NCBI GenBank assembly: GCA_947166955.1 | Contig: CAMVGI010000114.1 | Location: 1-5,235, forward strand | DNA length: 5,235 nt | Source: an uncultured Clostridia bacterium | GTDB taxonomy: Bacteria; Bacillota_A; Clostridia; Oscillospirales; Oscillospiraceae | Direction: 5' to 3' | Shown: positions 1 to 5,235 of the stretch, piece by piece | How the letters are laid out: every line of letters starts with the position of its first letter | How positions within the stretch are numbered: the stretch's first letter is position 1 | The notes under the pieces: model-generated | The model's database searches: none | The model's input: the letters and a program-made list of their open reading frames with translations, nothing else | What the model was told of the DNA's origin: nothing | Translations under genes and position numbers: made by a program

Positions 1-1551
1 AACATAATCTTTCATCCCCTCGGCGGCCGTCTTGTACATGCGGTAGCCGAATTTTTTGCCGTGGATGTGCCCCTCTATCGGCAGGCTGTACCCGCCGAAC
101 TCCGTCAGTGCGAGCGCGCGGCGTCCGTCGTGCTTCATCTTCAGCGGGCGGAAGTAGATGTGATAGCTCCTGAGGTCTCCCCCGCCCTGATCGTGCCAGC
201 CGCTGGCGTGGTCGACGAGGCGCGTGGGATCGAGCGCGCGCAGACGCTGCGTCGCGCGCAGCGCGTCGAACTGACCCCAGCCCTCGTTGAACGGCACCCA
301 CAGCGCGACGCAGGGGCAGTTATAGAGGTGCCGGACGGTCTCCTTCATGTCGGAGAGGAACTGCTCGCGCCCGCGCGCGTCTCCGCGACCGAAAAGGGGA
401 TAGAGCCGGTCGCTGAAGTGGACGCCGGTAAAAAGAGGCGTGGAGATCACAAGCGGGTCATAGGGCGCGCCGCCGCTCGGCATATCCTGCCAGACGAGCA
501 TGCCGAGGCGGTCGCAGTGGTAGTACCAGCGCAGCGGCTCGATCTTGATGTGCTTGCGCAGCATGTTGAAGCCGAGGCGCTTCGCGGTCTCGATGTCGTA
601 AACGAGCGCCGCGTCGTCCGGCGCGGTATAAAGCCCGTCCGACCAATAGCCCTGATCGAGCAGACCGTTGTGGAAGTACGGCCTGCCGTTGAGCGCGAAG
701 ACGCTGTGCCCCTGCCAGTCGGCGACGCCGAACTTGCGCATGGCAAAATAGCTTTCGACGTGATCCTCACCCGCGTCGATCGAGAGCGTGTAGAGGAACG
801 GGTCCTCCGGCGTCCACGGGTGAAAGTACTCCGGAAGGATCCGGCAAACGCCCTCGCCTTCGTAGTAGCTCTGCGCGATCACGGTATCGCCCATGCGCAC
901 GACGACGCGGGATTTGAGCGGTTCGTTGGCCTCGACCCGCCAGCGCAGGAGGCTGCGGTCGTAATCCGGCGTCAGCTCGATGCGCTCGATGTACTTTTCC
1001 GGTACGCTCTCAAGCCACACCGTCTGCCAGATGCCGCTTGTCGCCGTGTACCAGATGCCGCCGCGCTTGTACTTCTGCTTGCCGTAGGCGTGCGTGGTCT
1101 TGACGAGCGTATCCGTTACGCGGACGGTCAGCGTGTTCTCGCCCGACCACAAAAACTTCGTTATGTCAACCGAAAACGGCAGGTACCCGCCCTCGTGACG
1201 CGCGACGTGCGCACCGTTCCAATAGACGTCCGCGCACTGGTCGACCGCGCCGAAGTGCAGCAGCACGCGCCCGATATTGAAGCCGTCGGGCAGCGTGACG
1301 CCACGTTCGTACCAGAGGAACTGCTCCGGAAGGAGCTGGCGCTCCACGCCGGAGAGAATGCTTTCCGGCGCGAAGGGGACAACGATCTCGCCGTCCCAAT
1401 CCAGCGGGCGCAGCGAGGTGTTGGAGAACGCATAGCGCCAGGGGCCGTTTAGGTTTACATAACTATCCCGTTTCATCTGCGGGCGCGGGTATTCGGGGAG
1501 GGGATGCGCGCGGTCGAGTTTTTCGCCCCACGGGGTCAGCAGCTTATTCAT
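1..1551 (-). CDS. Glycoside hydrolase family 2 enzyme (beta-galactosidase/beta-glucuronidase-like), C-terminus cut by window edge
   Basis: Retaining exo-glycosidase of family GH2, expected to release a terminal sugar from a beta-glycoside in the cytoplasm; no signal peptide is visible. I translated 517 codons on the minus strand with no stop; the frame leaves the window at position 1. Order of parts: N-terminal jelly-roll sugar-binding domain beginning at VNLNGPWRYAF (32-42), an immunoglobulin-like domain up to about 285, then the TIM barrel from LNGRPYF (287-293). Barrel landmarks are LRKHIKIEP (around His334), WQDM (354-357), the acid/base Glu423 in PFNEGWGQFD and the probable nucleophile Glu484 in LTEFGGY. 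Both catalytic glutamates are present, so the enzyme should be active. Relatives of this short type run to roughly 580-600 residues, so perhaps 60-80 are missing. The start ATG has GGAGG nine bases upstream and overlaps the end of the transporter gene by 8 bases, which suggests translational coupling. The exact sugar specificity cannot be read from the sequence. Confidence 0.93.
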   Translation of the reverse strand, partial: MNKLLTPWGEKLDRAHPLPEYPRPQMKRDSYVNLNGPWRYAFSNTSLRPLDWDGEIVVPFAPESILSGVERQLLPEQFLWYERGVTLPDGFNIGRVLLHFGAVDQCADVYWNGAHVARHEGGYLPFSVDITKFLWSGENTLTVRVTDTLVKTTHAYGKQKYKRGGIWYTATSGIWQTVWLESVPEKYIERIELTPDYDRSLLRWRVEANEPLKSRVVVRMGDTVIAQSYYEGEGVCRILPEYFHPWTPEDPFLYTLSIDAGEDHVESYFAMRKFGVADWQGHSVFALNGRPYFHNGLLDQGYWSDGLYTAPDDAALVYDIETAKRLGFNMLRKHIKIEPLRWYYHCDRLGMLVWQDMPSGGAPYDPLVISTPLFTGVHFSDRLYPLFGRGDARGREQFLSDMKETVRHLYNCPCVALWVPFNEGWGQFDALRATQRLRALDPTRLVDHASGWHDQGGGDLRSYHIYFRPLKMKHDGRRALALTEFGGYSLPIEGHIHGKKFGYRMYKTAAEGMKDYV

Positions 1552-2818
1552 GCGCGGCGTCCTCCCTTCTGAGCAGCGCGACGGGGACGAGGCACGTGAG
1601 CAGCACGAGCGCCGCGGCGAGGAAGATGCCGGGCGTCGGGACGGACTTGACCTGCCCGAGCTCCACATAGGTCGCGTCGCTCCCGCGGATGACCGCCGCG
1701 CCGAGCTGCGGGCCGAGGAGCATCGGCAGCAGCACCGCGAAGATCATGCGCACGCCGAGAAACAGCCCGACCTTGTCCTTGGGCGTGCGGTCGCGTATAT
1801 CGGCGCCGAGCGCGGCGGTGACGAGCATGTAGCCGCCCATCATCACGCAGCCCGCGACGATGACGCCGAGCATCGTGCGCACGAAATACATGCCGATGAG
1901 CCCCGCGAACATCACGCCGACGGCGGGCAGCACGAACGTGAGCTTGCCGACGCGGTCGATCACGCGGCCGAACGCGACGGAAACCGCCGAGGCGACGATC
2001 AGCACGACGCCGAGCACAAGCGCGTAGGCGTCGATTTTAAGGTAGTTCTGGAGATAGATGATAAGGTAGGGGAAGAACACCTGCACCGCGACGGAGAACA
2101 GGCAGAACGCCGTGAACGAGAGATACAGCGCGCGGTTTTCGCGCACGGTGTCCGCGCGGAAGCCGCAGAGAAGGTTTTTGAGGTACGGCGCGTCGTTTTT
2201 TTCGCGCGGTTTTTCGTTGATGAGCAACTGCGCGATAAGCCCCACGGCGCTTACCAGCACGCCGAAGATGAGAAAGAACGTGCGCCACTCGCCGCGCTGC
2301 GTGAAGCCGTCGAACGCGCCGAAGATCACGAGCATGGACAAAAGCGGCAGCGTGGCGAGCACGGATTCCGCGCGGGCGCGGTTTTCATCCGTCGTTACGT
2401 CGGTGACGTAGGCGTTGAACGCGGCGTCGTTGGCGGTGGAGCCGAAGAAGGTCATCACGCAGTCGAGCAGCACCACCGCCGTCGCGGCGGCAGCCGCGGC
2501 GTCGGCAAACGCGCCCGCCATCGAATCCACCGTCACGAAGCCGAACGCGGCGACGCTCGCGCCCCAAGCGAGATAGCCGAAGACGATGAATGGCTTGCGC
2601 CGCCCGTCGCGGTCGGACAAAGCACCCATCAGAAGCGTCGTCAGCGTTGCCGCCGCGGCGCTCCAGCCGACCATCGCGGCGATGTAGCCGGGGTCCTGCG
2701 AGATGGTGTTGTAGAGGAACACGTTTAAATACATGTTCTCGATCGTCCAGGCGAACTGTCCCGTGAGTCCCACGAGCAGCAGCGCCGCCCATACGCGCGC
2801 GCCGAGCTTTTTGTCCAT
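1544..2818 (-). CDS. MFS transporter, probable sugar/glycoside importer
   Basis: A 424-residue membrane protein of the major facilitator superfamily with about 12 hydrophobic helices, in two halves joined by a charged loop near 200-228 (NEKPREKND). The MFS motif A is clear between helices 2 and 3, GALSDRDGRRK (65-75), and its second-half copy is FGRVIDRVGK (283-292). A conserved-looking stretch NDAAFNAYVTDVTTDENRAR (130-149) follows helix 4. Sequence style resembles the sugar:cation symporter-like MFS proteins of Clostridia, but that placement is by impression. The immediately downstream, overlapping GH2 gene makes import of a glycoside or oligosaccharide the best guess for the substrate. The start at 2818 is chosen because AAGGAGG lies seven bases upstream and the protein then begins MDKKLGARVWAALLLVG, which leads directly into helix 1. 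The open frame continues 40 codons further upstream to a TTG at 2938, but that extension is a by-product of pyrimidine-rich DNA (see rejected items). Confidence 0.92.
   Translation of the reverse strand: MDKKLGARVWAALLLVGLTGQFAWTIENMYLNVFLYNTISQDPGYIAAMVGWSAAAATLTTLLMGALSDRDGRRKPFIVFGYLAWGASVAAFGFVTVDSMAGAFADAAAAAATAVVLLDCVMTFFGSTANDAAFNAYVTDVTTDENRARAESVLATLPLLSMLVIFGAFDGFTQRGEWRTFFLIFGVLVSAVGLIAQLLINEKPREKNDAPYLKNLLCGFRADTVRENRALYLSFTAFCLFSVAVQVFFPYLIIYLQNYLKIDAYALVLGVVLIVASAVSVAFGRVIDRVGKLTFVLPAVGVMFAGLIGMYFVRTMLGVIVAGCVMMGGYMLVTAALGADIRDRTPKDKVGLFLGVRMIFAVLLPMLLGPQLGAAVIRGSDATYVELGQVKSVPTPGIFLAAALVLLTCLVPVALLRREDAAHE
1561..1565 (-). promoter_or_regulatory. Ribosome binding site of the GH2 gene, inside the transporter gene
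   Basis: GGAGG on the minus strand lies nine bases before the ATG at 1551-1549. It sits within the last codons of the MFS gene, whose stop is at 1546-1544. This supports the chosen GH2 start and implies that ribosomes finishing the transporter can feed initiation of the hydrolase. Confidence 0.8.
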
Positions 2819-2825
2819 GCGAAAG

Positions 2826-2832
2826 CCTCCTT
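2826..2832 (-). promoter_or_regulatory. Ribosome binding site that fixes the MFS start
   Basis: AAGGAGG on the minus strand, seven bases before the ATG at 2818-2816. It is a near-perfect Shine-Dalgarno with good spacing and decides for the 424-residue protein over the longer 464-residue reading from a TTG that has no such site. Confidence 0.85.
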
Positions 2833-2834
2833 GC

Positions 2835-2926
2835 GGATAAAAAAGTAAAATGCGAAAGAAGAAAACGAGAGCAAAAACGAGAAAATGAAAGAAAACGAAA
2901 GGAACGACCAAGGAAAATAAAAACGG
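2835..2926. other. Purine-rich tract (pyrimidine-rich on the MFS transcript) with AAAAYGA repeats
   Basis: Of 92 bases on the plus strand, 78 are A or G (85%), in sharp contrast to the GC-rich genes on both sides. Within it the heptamer AAAAYGA recurs at 2862-2868, 2874-2880, 2882-2888 and 2892-2898, with start-to-start spacings of 12, 8 and 10 bases. The tract ends just before the rplM -35 box, so it may act as an A-rich upstream (UP-like) element for that promoter. On the minus strand it would be a long U/C-rich 5' untranslated segment of the MFS mRNA. No function is proven; it could also be simple AT-biased spacer. Confidence 0.6.
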
Positions 2927-2928
2927 TG

Positions 2929-2957
2929 TTGACAACAAAAAAACGCTGTGCTATAAA
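2929..2957 (+). promoter_or_regulatory. Housekeeping-sigma promoter of rplM-rpsI
   Basis: A perfect -35 box TTGACA (2929-2934), a 17-base spacer, and a -10 box TATAAA (2952-2957, five of six consensus bases). Transcription should start at about 2963-2965, which gives a leader of roughly 98 bases before the rplM ATG. The preceding A-rich tract would strengthen it. A strong promoter of this kind fits a ribosomal-protein operon. Confidence 0.85.
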
Positions 2958-2962
2958 TAGAC

Positions 2963-3010
2963 GCGTTCCGTCAAAGGGCGGTTTTCTACCGCAAGTATAA
3001 ACGGGAACGC
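2963..3010 (+). ncRNA. Structured 5' leader of rplM, candidate L13 autoregulatory leader
   Basis: Two nested helices can be drawn. The outer one pairs GCGTTCC (2963-2969) with GGAACGC (3004-3010), seven perfect pairs. The inner one pairs GCGGT (2978-2982) with ACCGC (2988-2992), five pairs closing a five-base loop. The outer stem begins essentially at the predicted transcription start. A putative ribosomal-protein L13 leader upstream of rplM-rpsI is an established element in low-GC Gram-positive bacteria (the Rfam L13 leader), in which L13 is thought to repress its own operon. Position, size (about 50 bases) and layout fit, but I could not align it to that model, so identity is inferred from location and foldability. 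An additional small hairpin, AAAGC/GCTTT at 3020-3033, lies between the leader and the ribosome binding site. Confidence 0.6.
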
Positions 3011-3022
3011 CAAAAAAGTAAA
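2994..3022 (-). promoter_or_regulatory. Candidate promoter of the MFS-GH2 operon, inside the rplM leader
   Basis: Reading the minus strand, TTTACT (3022-3017, four of six -35 bases) is followed by a 17-base spacer and TATACT (2999-2994, five of six -10 bases). The start would be near 2987, giving a roughly 170-base untranslated leader before the MFS ATG at 2818. It is the best match I found upstream of MFS on that strand; nothing convincing lies closer. The call is tentative because the region is AT-rich and chance matches are likely. Confidence 0.4.
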
Positions 3023-3061
3023 GCATTCGCTTTCTATATTACAAATGGAGGAAACACAACC

Positions 3062-3493
3062 ATGTCCACTTTTATGGCGAACAAGGGCAACATCGAGCGT
3101 AAGTGGTACGTTCTCGACGCTGCCGGTCAGCCCATGGGCAAGACCGCAGTCGTCGCCGCCGATCTGCTCCGCGGCAAGCGCAAGGTCACCTATACCCCGC
3201 ACGCCGATTGCGGCGATTACGTCATCATCATCAACGCGAAGGACGCGGTGCTCACGGGCAACAAGCTCGATCAGAAGTATTACCGCCGTCATTCCGGCTG
3301 GATCGGCGGCCTGAAGGAGACCAAGTACCGCACGCTGATGGCCGAGAAGCCCGAGCTTGCGATGCAGCTCGCGGTGAAGGGCATGATGCCCCACAACACC
3401 GTTACCAAGGATTCCCTCAAGCGCCTGCACGTCTACGCCGGCGCCGAGCATGAGCAGCAGGCGCAGAAGCCTGAGGCTTACGAAGTCAAGTAA
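3062..3493 (+). CDS. rplM: 50S ribosomal protein L13
   Basis: 143 residues, the normal length for bacterial L13, an early-assembling protein that binds 23S rRNA in the large subunit. Recognisable blocks are [10 protein letters not shown] (11-20), [13 protein letters not shown] (35-47), GDYVIIINA (51-59), the [13 protein letters not shown] block (73-85), VKGMMP (105-110) and [17 protein letters not shown] (122-138). Start: ATG at 3062 with GGAGG ten bases upstream; a second ATG at codon 5 (MANKGN) is in frame but has no site of its own at suitable distance. Compared with the Bacillus protein, the usual Leu-Gly-Arg near residue 25 reads Met-Gly-Lys (25-27), and the Leu-Gly-Arg after the MLP motif reads Val-Thr-Lys (114-116). 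It is first in an operon with rpsI and probably under leader control by its own product. Confidence 0.98.
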   Translation: MSTFMANKGNIERKWYVLDAAGQPMGKTAVVAADLLRGKRKVTYTPHADCGDYVIIINAKDAVLTGNKLDQKYYRRHSGWIGGLKETKYRTLMAEKPELAMQLAVKGMMPHNTVTKDSLKRLHVYAGAEHEQQAQKPEAYEVK

Positions 3494-3498
3494 GGAGG
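3492..3498 (+). promoter_or_regulatory. Ribosome binding site of rpsI overlapping the rplM stop
   Basis: AAGGAGG begins inside the rplM stop codon TAA (3491-3493) and lies nine bases before the rpsI ATG at 3508. The tight arrangement indicates co-transcription and probably near-equal translation of the two ribosomal proteins. Confidence 0.85.
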
Positions 3499-3507
3499 AA
3501 CAGAAGA

Positions 3508-3912
3508 ATGTATCAGTCCAAGAAGCCTTATCTCTACGGCACGGGCCGTCGTAAGTCCTCTGTCGCGCGCGTTCATCTGTTCCAGGGCGGCACCGGCAGC
3601 ATCACCATCAACGGCCGCGACATCGACGATTACTTCGGCCTTGAGACGCTGAAGATGGTCGTCCGTCAGCCGCTGGTCGCCACCGATACCCTCGGCAAGG
3701 TCGACATCGTCGCGACCGTCTCCGGCGGCGGCGTTTCCGGCCAGGCCGGCGCGCTGCGCCACGGCGTTTCCCGCGCGCTGCTGCTCGCCAGCCCCGACTA
3801 CCGCGCCATTCTCAAGAAGGCCGGTTTCCTCACGCGCGATCCGCGCATGAAGGAGCGCAAGAAGTACGGTCTCAAGGCCGCCCGTCGCGCGCCTCAGTTC
3901 TCCAAGCGCTGA
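3508..3912 (+). CDS. rpsI: 30S ribosomal protein S9
   Basis: 134 residues, typical for bacterial S9, a small-subunit head protein whose C-terminal tail reaches the P-site tRNA. Diagnostic features are [13 protein letters not shown] (10-22), the family signature [14 protein letters not shown] (78-91), [20 protein letters not shown] (108-127) and the invariant basic tail ending in Ser-Lys-Arg (132-134). The tail is complete, so the gene is intact. The gap to rplM is 14 bases. Downstream, 18 bases after the stop, stands a strong intrinsic terminator, so the operon seems to hold only rplM and rpsI. Confidence 0.98.
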   Translation: MYQSKKPYLYGTGRRKSSVARVHLFQGGTGSITINGRDIDDYFGLETLKMVVRQPLVATDTLGKVDIVATVSGGGVSGQAGALRHGVSRALLLASPDYRAILKKAGFLTRDPRMKERKKYGLKAARRAPQFSKR

Positions 3913-3930
3913 GCCTACCCAAACGAACAT

Positions 3931-3963
3931 ACAAGCACCCGCTTCGGCGGGTGCTTGTTTTTT
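3931..3963 (+). terminator. Rho-independent terminator of rplM-rpsI with UUCG tetraloop
   Basis: Twelve perfect pairs, ACAAGCACCCGC (3931-3942) with GCGGGTGCTTGT (3947-3958), close the loop TTCG (3943-3946). C(UUCG)G is an exceptionally stable tetraloop. A run of six T (3958-3963) follows. The minus-strand reading lacks a good T-run, so this one works mainly rightward. Confidence 0.95.
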
Positions 3964-3975
3964 GCCGCACGGCAT

Positions 3976-4010
3976 AAAAAGAAGCTCCCGAAATTCGGGA
4001 GCTTCTTTTG
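3976..4010 (-). terminator. Terminator of the 5'-nucleotidase gene, probably bidirectional
   Basis: GAAGCTCCCG (3981-3990) pairs perfectly with CGGGAGCTTC (3996-4005) around a five-base AT loop, flanked by five A on the left (3976-3980) and four T on the right (4006-4009). Read leftward, it gives a ten-pair hairpin followed by five U, 32 bases after the nucleotidase stop. Read rightward, it is a second stop for rplM-rpsI read-through. It separates the two convergent units. Confidence 0.88.
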
Positions 4011-4041
4011 CGTGATAACAGGGCCGACCGTTCGCGGCGGA

Positions 4042-5235
4042 TCACTTGAGGTCGCTTGTCGTGATCGACTTGACGTTGGGCGTACGGCCGTCCTCGGAGG
4101 TCGGGATGCTCAGCTTGCCGGCGGCGAGCTGCTCGACCGCCTTCTGATGCAGCGCCTCGTCCCAATCGTTGCCGATGATCTTCCAGTTGTTGTCGCACTC
4201 GGGCTTGATCGTGCCGCCCTTGACCTCCTGAATGTAGAGGGCAATGAGCTTGCGCACGCCGTCGCCGCTGTGCATGTCGCTTTCAACCAGAGTGGGCTTG
4301 TTGCCGTCCTTGTAGATGACGTCGGACAGGAGCTGCGTGTTGGCGCGGTAGTTGTTCACCGCGATCTCGAAGGAGTCGTCGTCCTTGACGGGCGTGCCGT
4401 CGGGCCAGGTGAGGTTGACGATGCGCTCGCCGACAGGCTTGGAGACGTCGACTTCATAGTTGACGCCCGCGAACATGTCGTAGTTGTAGGCGCGGATGCT
4501 CGGACTGAAGGAGATGGTCAGATCGCCGGGCTGATACTGGTTATAATAGCTGACGGACCACTCCATGTACTGCTTGAGCTGCGCGCCGGTCATCTTGAGC
4601 TTGTAGAGGGTGTTGGCGTACTTGTAGATGAGCGAGGAGTCGGACTTGTGGATCTCGCCCTCATGCATGTTGGCGTCCATGATGAACAGCGCCGCGGCGG
4701 AGACCTTCGTGCCGGCGTAGTACATCTGCACCTCGTTGATGAGGTCCATCATCGCGGTATCCATGATCTGCGCGGAGGGGATCTCCTTGATCTCGTTGGC
4801 GGGCGCAAGGCTGCCGCCCTCCAGCTTGCCGATGACGGACTTGGTGTCCTTGACGGCGGCCTCGTGATAGGGCTTGAGCAGCGCGAGCATCTCGGCGTCG
4901 GCCTCGTACTCCTTGACGTTGTGGGTCTTGGAGGCGCGGTTGATGACCTTCCAGCCGCTCGCGGTCTTGCCGAGGACGAGGTGGATCTCGTTCATGCTCT
5001 GCGCCATATCCGCGTTCTCGATGGCGAGCACGTCGCCGAGCATCTTGCCCTCGATCTGGGTGTGGTCATGGGAGGCGACGATGAGGTTAAGCTCGGGGCA
5101 GGCGGCGGCGAGGTCGGAAGCGCCGGAATCCTTCACGCCGTACTCGTTGTCCATGCCCATGTGCATCACGGCGATGAGCACGTCCACGTCGTTCCCGATC
5201 TTGTCGATGATCTTGCGGGTCTCGACCACAGGGTC
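4042..5235 (-). CDS. Bifunctional metallophosphatase / 5'-nucleotidase family protein (CpdB/YfkN/UshA-like), N-terminus outside window
   Basis: The C-terminal 397 residues of a two-domain nucleotide hydrolase that usually acts outside the membrane to strip phosphate from 5'-nucleotides, 3'-nucleotides or 2',3'-cyclic nucleotides. The frame is open to the right edge (first full codon Asp at 5235-5233); a GTG at 5229 is not a believable start because the metallophosphatase domain is already in progress. Visible, numbered from 5235: the end of the metal-binding domain with His25 in AVMHMG and His56/His58 in LIVASHDHTQ; a linker around 90-140; then the C-terminal 5'-nucleotidase domain, including KMTGAQLKQYMEWS (214-227), YNYDMFAGVNYEVDVSKPVG (250-269) and NNYRAN (294-299). 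The family GH-x-H motif has Ser55 instead of Gly, and the Gly-rich run usual after NYRA is replaced by NTQLL; both histidines are kept. No sorting signal or membrane anchor is seen at the C-terminus, which ends SITTSDLK. Signal peptide, first metal ligands and catalytic His-Asp dyad lie beyond the window, so substrate choice is open. Confidence 0.93.
   Translation of the reverse strand, partial: DPVVETRKIIDKIGNDVDVLIAVMHMGMDNEYGVKDSGASDLAAACPELNLIVASHDHTQIEGKMLGDVLAIENADMAQSMNEIHLVLGKTASGWKVINRASKTHNVKEYEADAEMLALLKPYHEAAVKDTKSVIGKLEGGSLAPANEIKEIPSAQIMDTAMMDLINEVQMYYAGTKVSAAALFIMDANMHEGEIHKSDSSLIYKYANTLYKLKMTGAQLKQYMEWSVSYYNQYQPGDLTISFSPSIRAYNYDMFAGVNYEVDVSKPVGERIVNLTWPDGTPVKDDDSFEIAVNNYRANTQLLSDVIYKDGNKPTLVESDMHSGDGVRKLIALYIQEVKGGTIKPECDNNWKIIGNDWDEALHQKAVEQLAAGKLSIPTSEDGRTPNVKSITTSDLK

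Noticed and set aside
61..1452. 463-codon open frame on the plus strand
   Set aside because: It is the codon-aligned antisense of the GH2 gene, where GC-rich third positions remove stops. Its product is a low-complexity mix rich in Arg, Val, Ala and Glu with no family resemblance, and it has no ribosome binding site.
1550..2728. 392-codon open frame on the plus strand
   Set aside because: Antisense shadow of the MFS gene; the product is dominated by His, Arg, Glu, Ala and Asp, as expected from reading hydrophobic codons backwards.
2819..2938. 40-residue hydrophobic N-terminal extension of the MFS protein starting at a TTG
   Set aside because: The extension comes from translating the pyrimidine-rich spacer (Phe, Leu, Val, Ser). 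It has no ribosome binding site, it overlaps the rplM -35 box, and a perfect site lies seven bases before the internal ATG at 2818.
2835..2960. Catabolite-repression operator or LacI-type palindrome for the MFS-GH2 operon
   Set aside because: I searched by eye for a TGNAANCGNTTNCA-like palindrome and found none; the AAAACGA repeats are direct, not inverted.
3020..3033. Short hairpin AAAGC/GCTTT in the rplM leader as a terminator or attenuator
   Set aside because: Only five mostly A-U pairs and no T-run follows, so it cannot be an intrinsic terminator; it is noted only as part of the leader.
3074..3076. Alternative rplM start at the second ATG (MANKGN)
   Set aside because: The GGAGG at 3047-3051 is ten bases from the first ATG and too far from the second, and MSTFM-type starts are common in clostridial L13.
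2951..3975. Minus-strand open frames opposite rplM (2951-3451) and rpsI (3478-3975)
   Set aside because: Both are shadows of the two ribosomal genes, with no family resemblance and no start signals.
5227..5229. GTG start for the nucleotidase at 5229
   Set aside because: The frame continues upstream to the window edge with Asp-Pro, which fits the middle of the metallophosphatase domain; the protein would lack its metal-binding core if it began here.
1..5235. CRISPR array, insertion sequence, phage or defence system
   Set aside because: No regularly spaced repeats, no transposase or integrase motifs, no terminal inverted repeats or target duplications; every gene belongs to a known family in an ordinary arrangement.

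Overview
The window looks like a chromosomal segment of a fairly GC-rich member of the Firmicutes, most likely Clostridia. The evidence is the strong GGAGG-type ribosome binding sites, the rplM-rpsI pair preceded by a structured leader, a L13 that begins MSTFMANK as clostridial L13 proteins often do, and the genes GH2, MFS and 5'-nucleotidase of kinds common in gut clostridia. Coding DNA is GC-rich with GC-rich third positions, while the intergenic control region at about 2835-3060 is strikingly A-rich. Genus-level placement is not possible from the sequence alone.

Layout, left to right. (1) Positions 1-1551, minus strand: a glycoside hydrolase family 2 enzyme, open at the left edge so its C-terminus is missing. 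(2) Positions 1544-2818, minus strand: a 12-helix MFS transporter whose 3' end overlaps the GH2 start by 8 bases. Together they form a two-gene operon in which the transporter probably imports a glycoside and the cytoplasmic hydrolase cleaves it. (3) Positions 2819-3061: a 243-base divergent control region. It holds a near-consensus promoter and a folded leader for rplM, a probable opposing promoter for the MFS-GH2 operon, and an 85% purine tract. (4) Positions 3062-3912, plus strand: rplM (L13) and rpsI (S9), a classic ribosomal-protein operon, ended by a strong C(UUCG)G terminator at 3931-3963. (5) Positions 3976-4010: a second, bidirectional-looking terminator. (6) Positions 4042-5235, minus strand: the C-terminal 397 residues of a 5'-nucleotidase / cyclic-nucleotide phosphodiesterase family protein, open at the right edge and convergent with rpsI.

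I see no mobile element, CRISPR array, tRNA, rRNA, toxin-antitoxin or defence system, and no evidence of a wholly new system. The part most worth study is the divergent control region. There the rplM leader appears to start almost at its own 5' stem, its hairpin loop is complementary to the rplM Shine-Dalgarno, and a plausible minus-strand promoter lies inside the leader, so the two transcripts would face each other.
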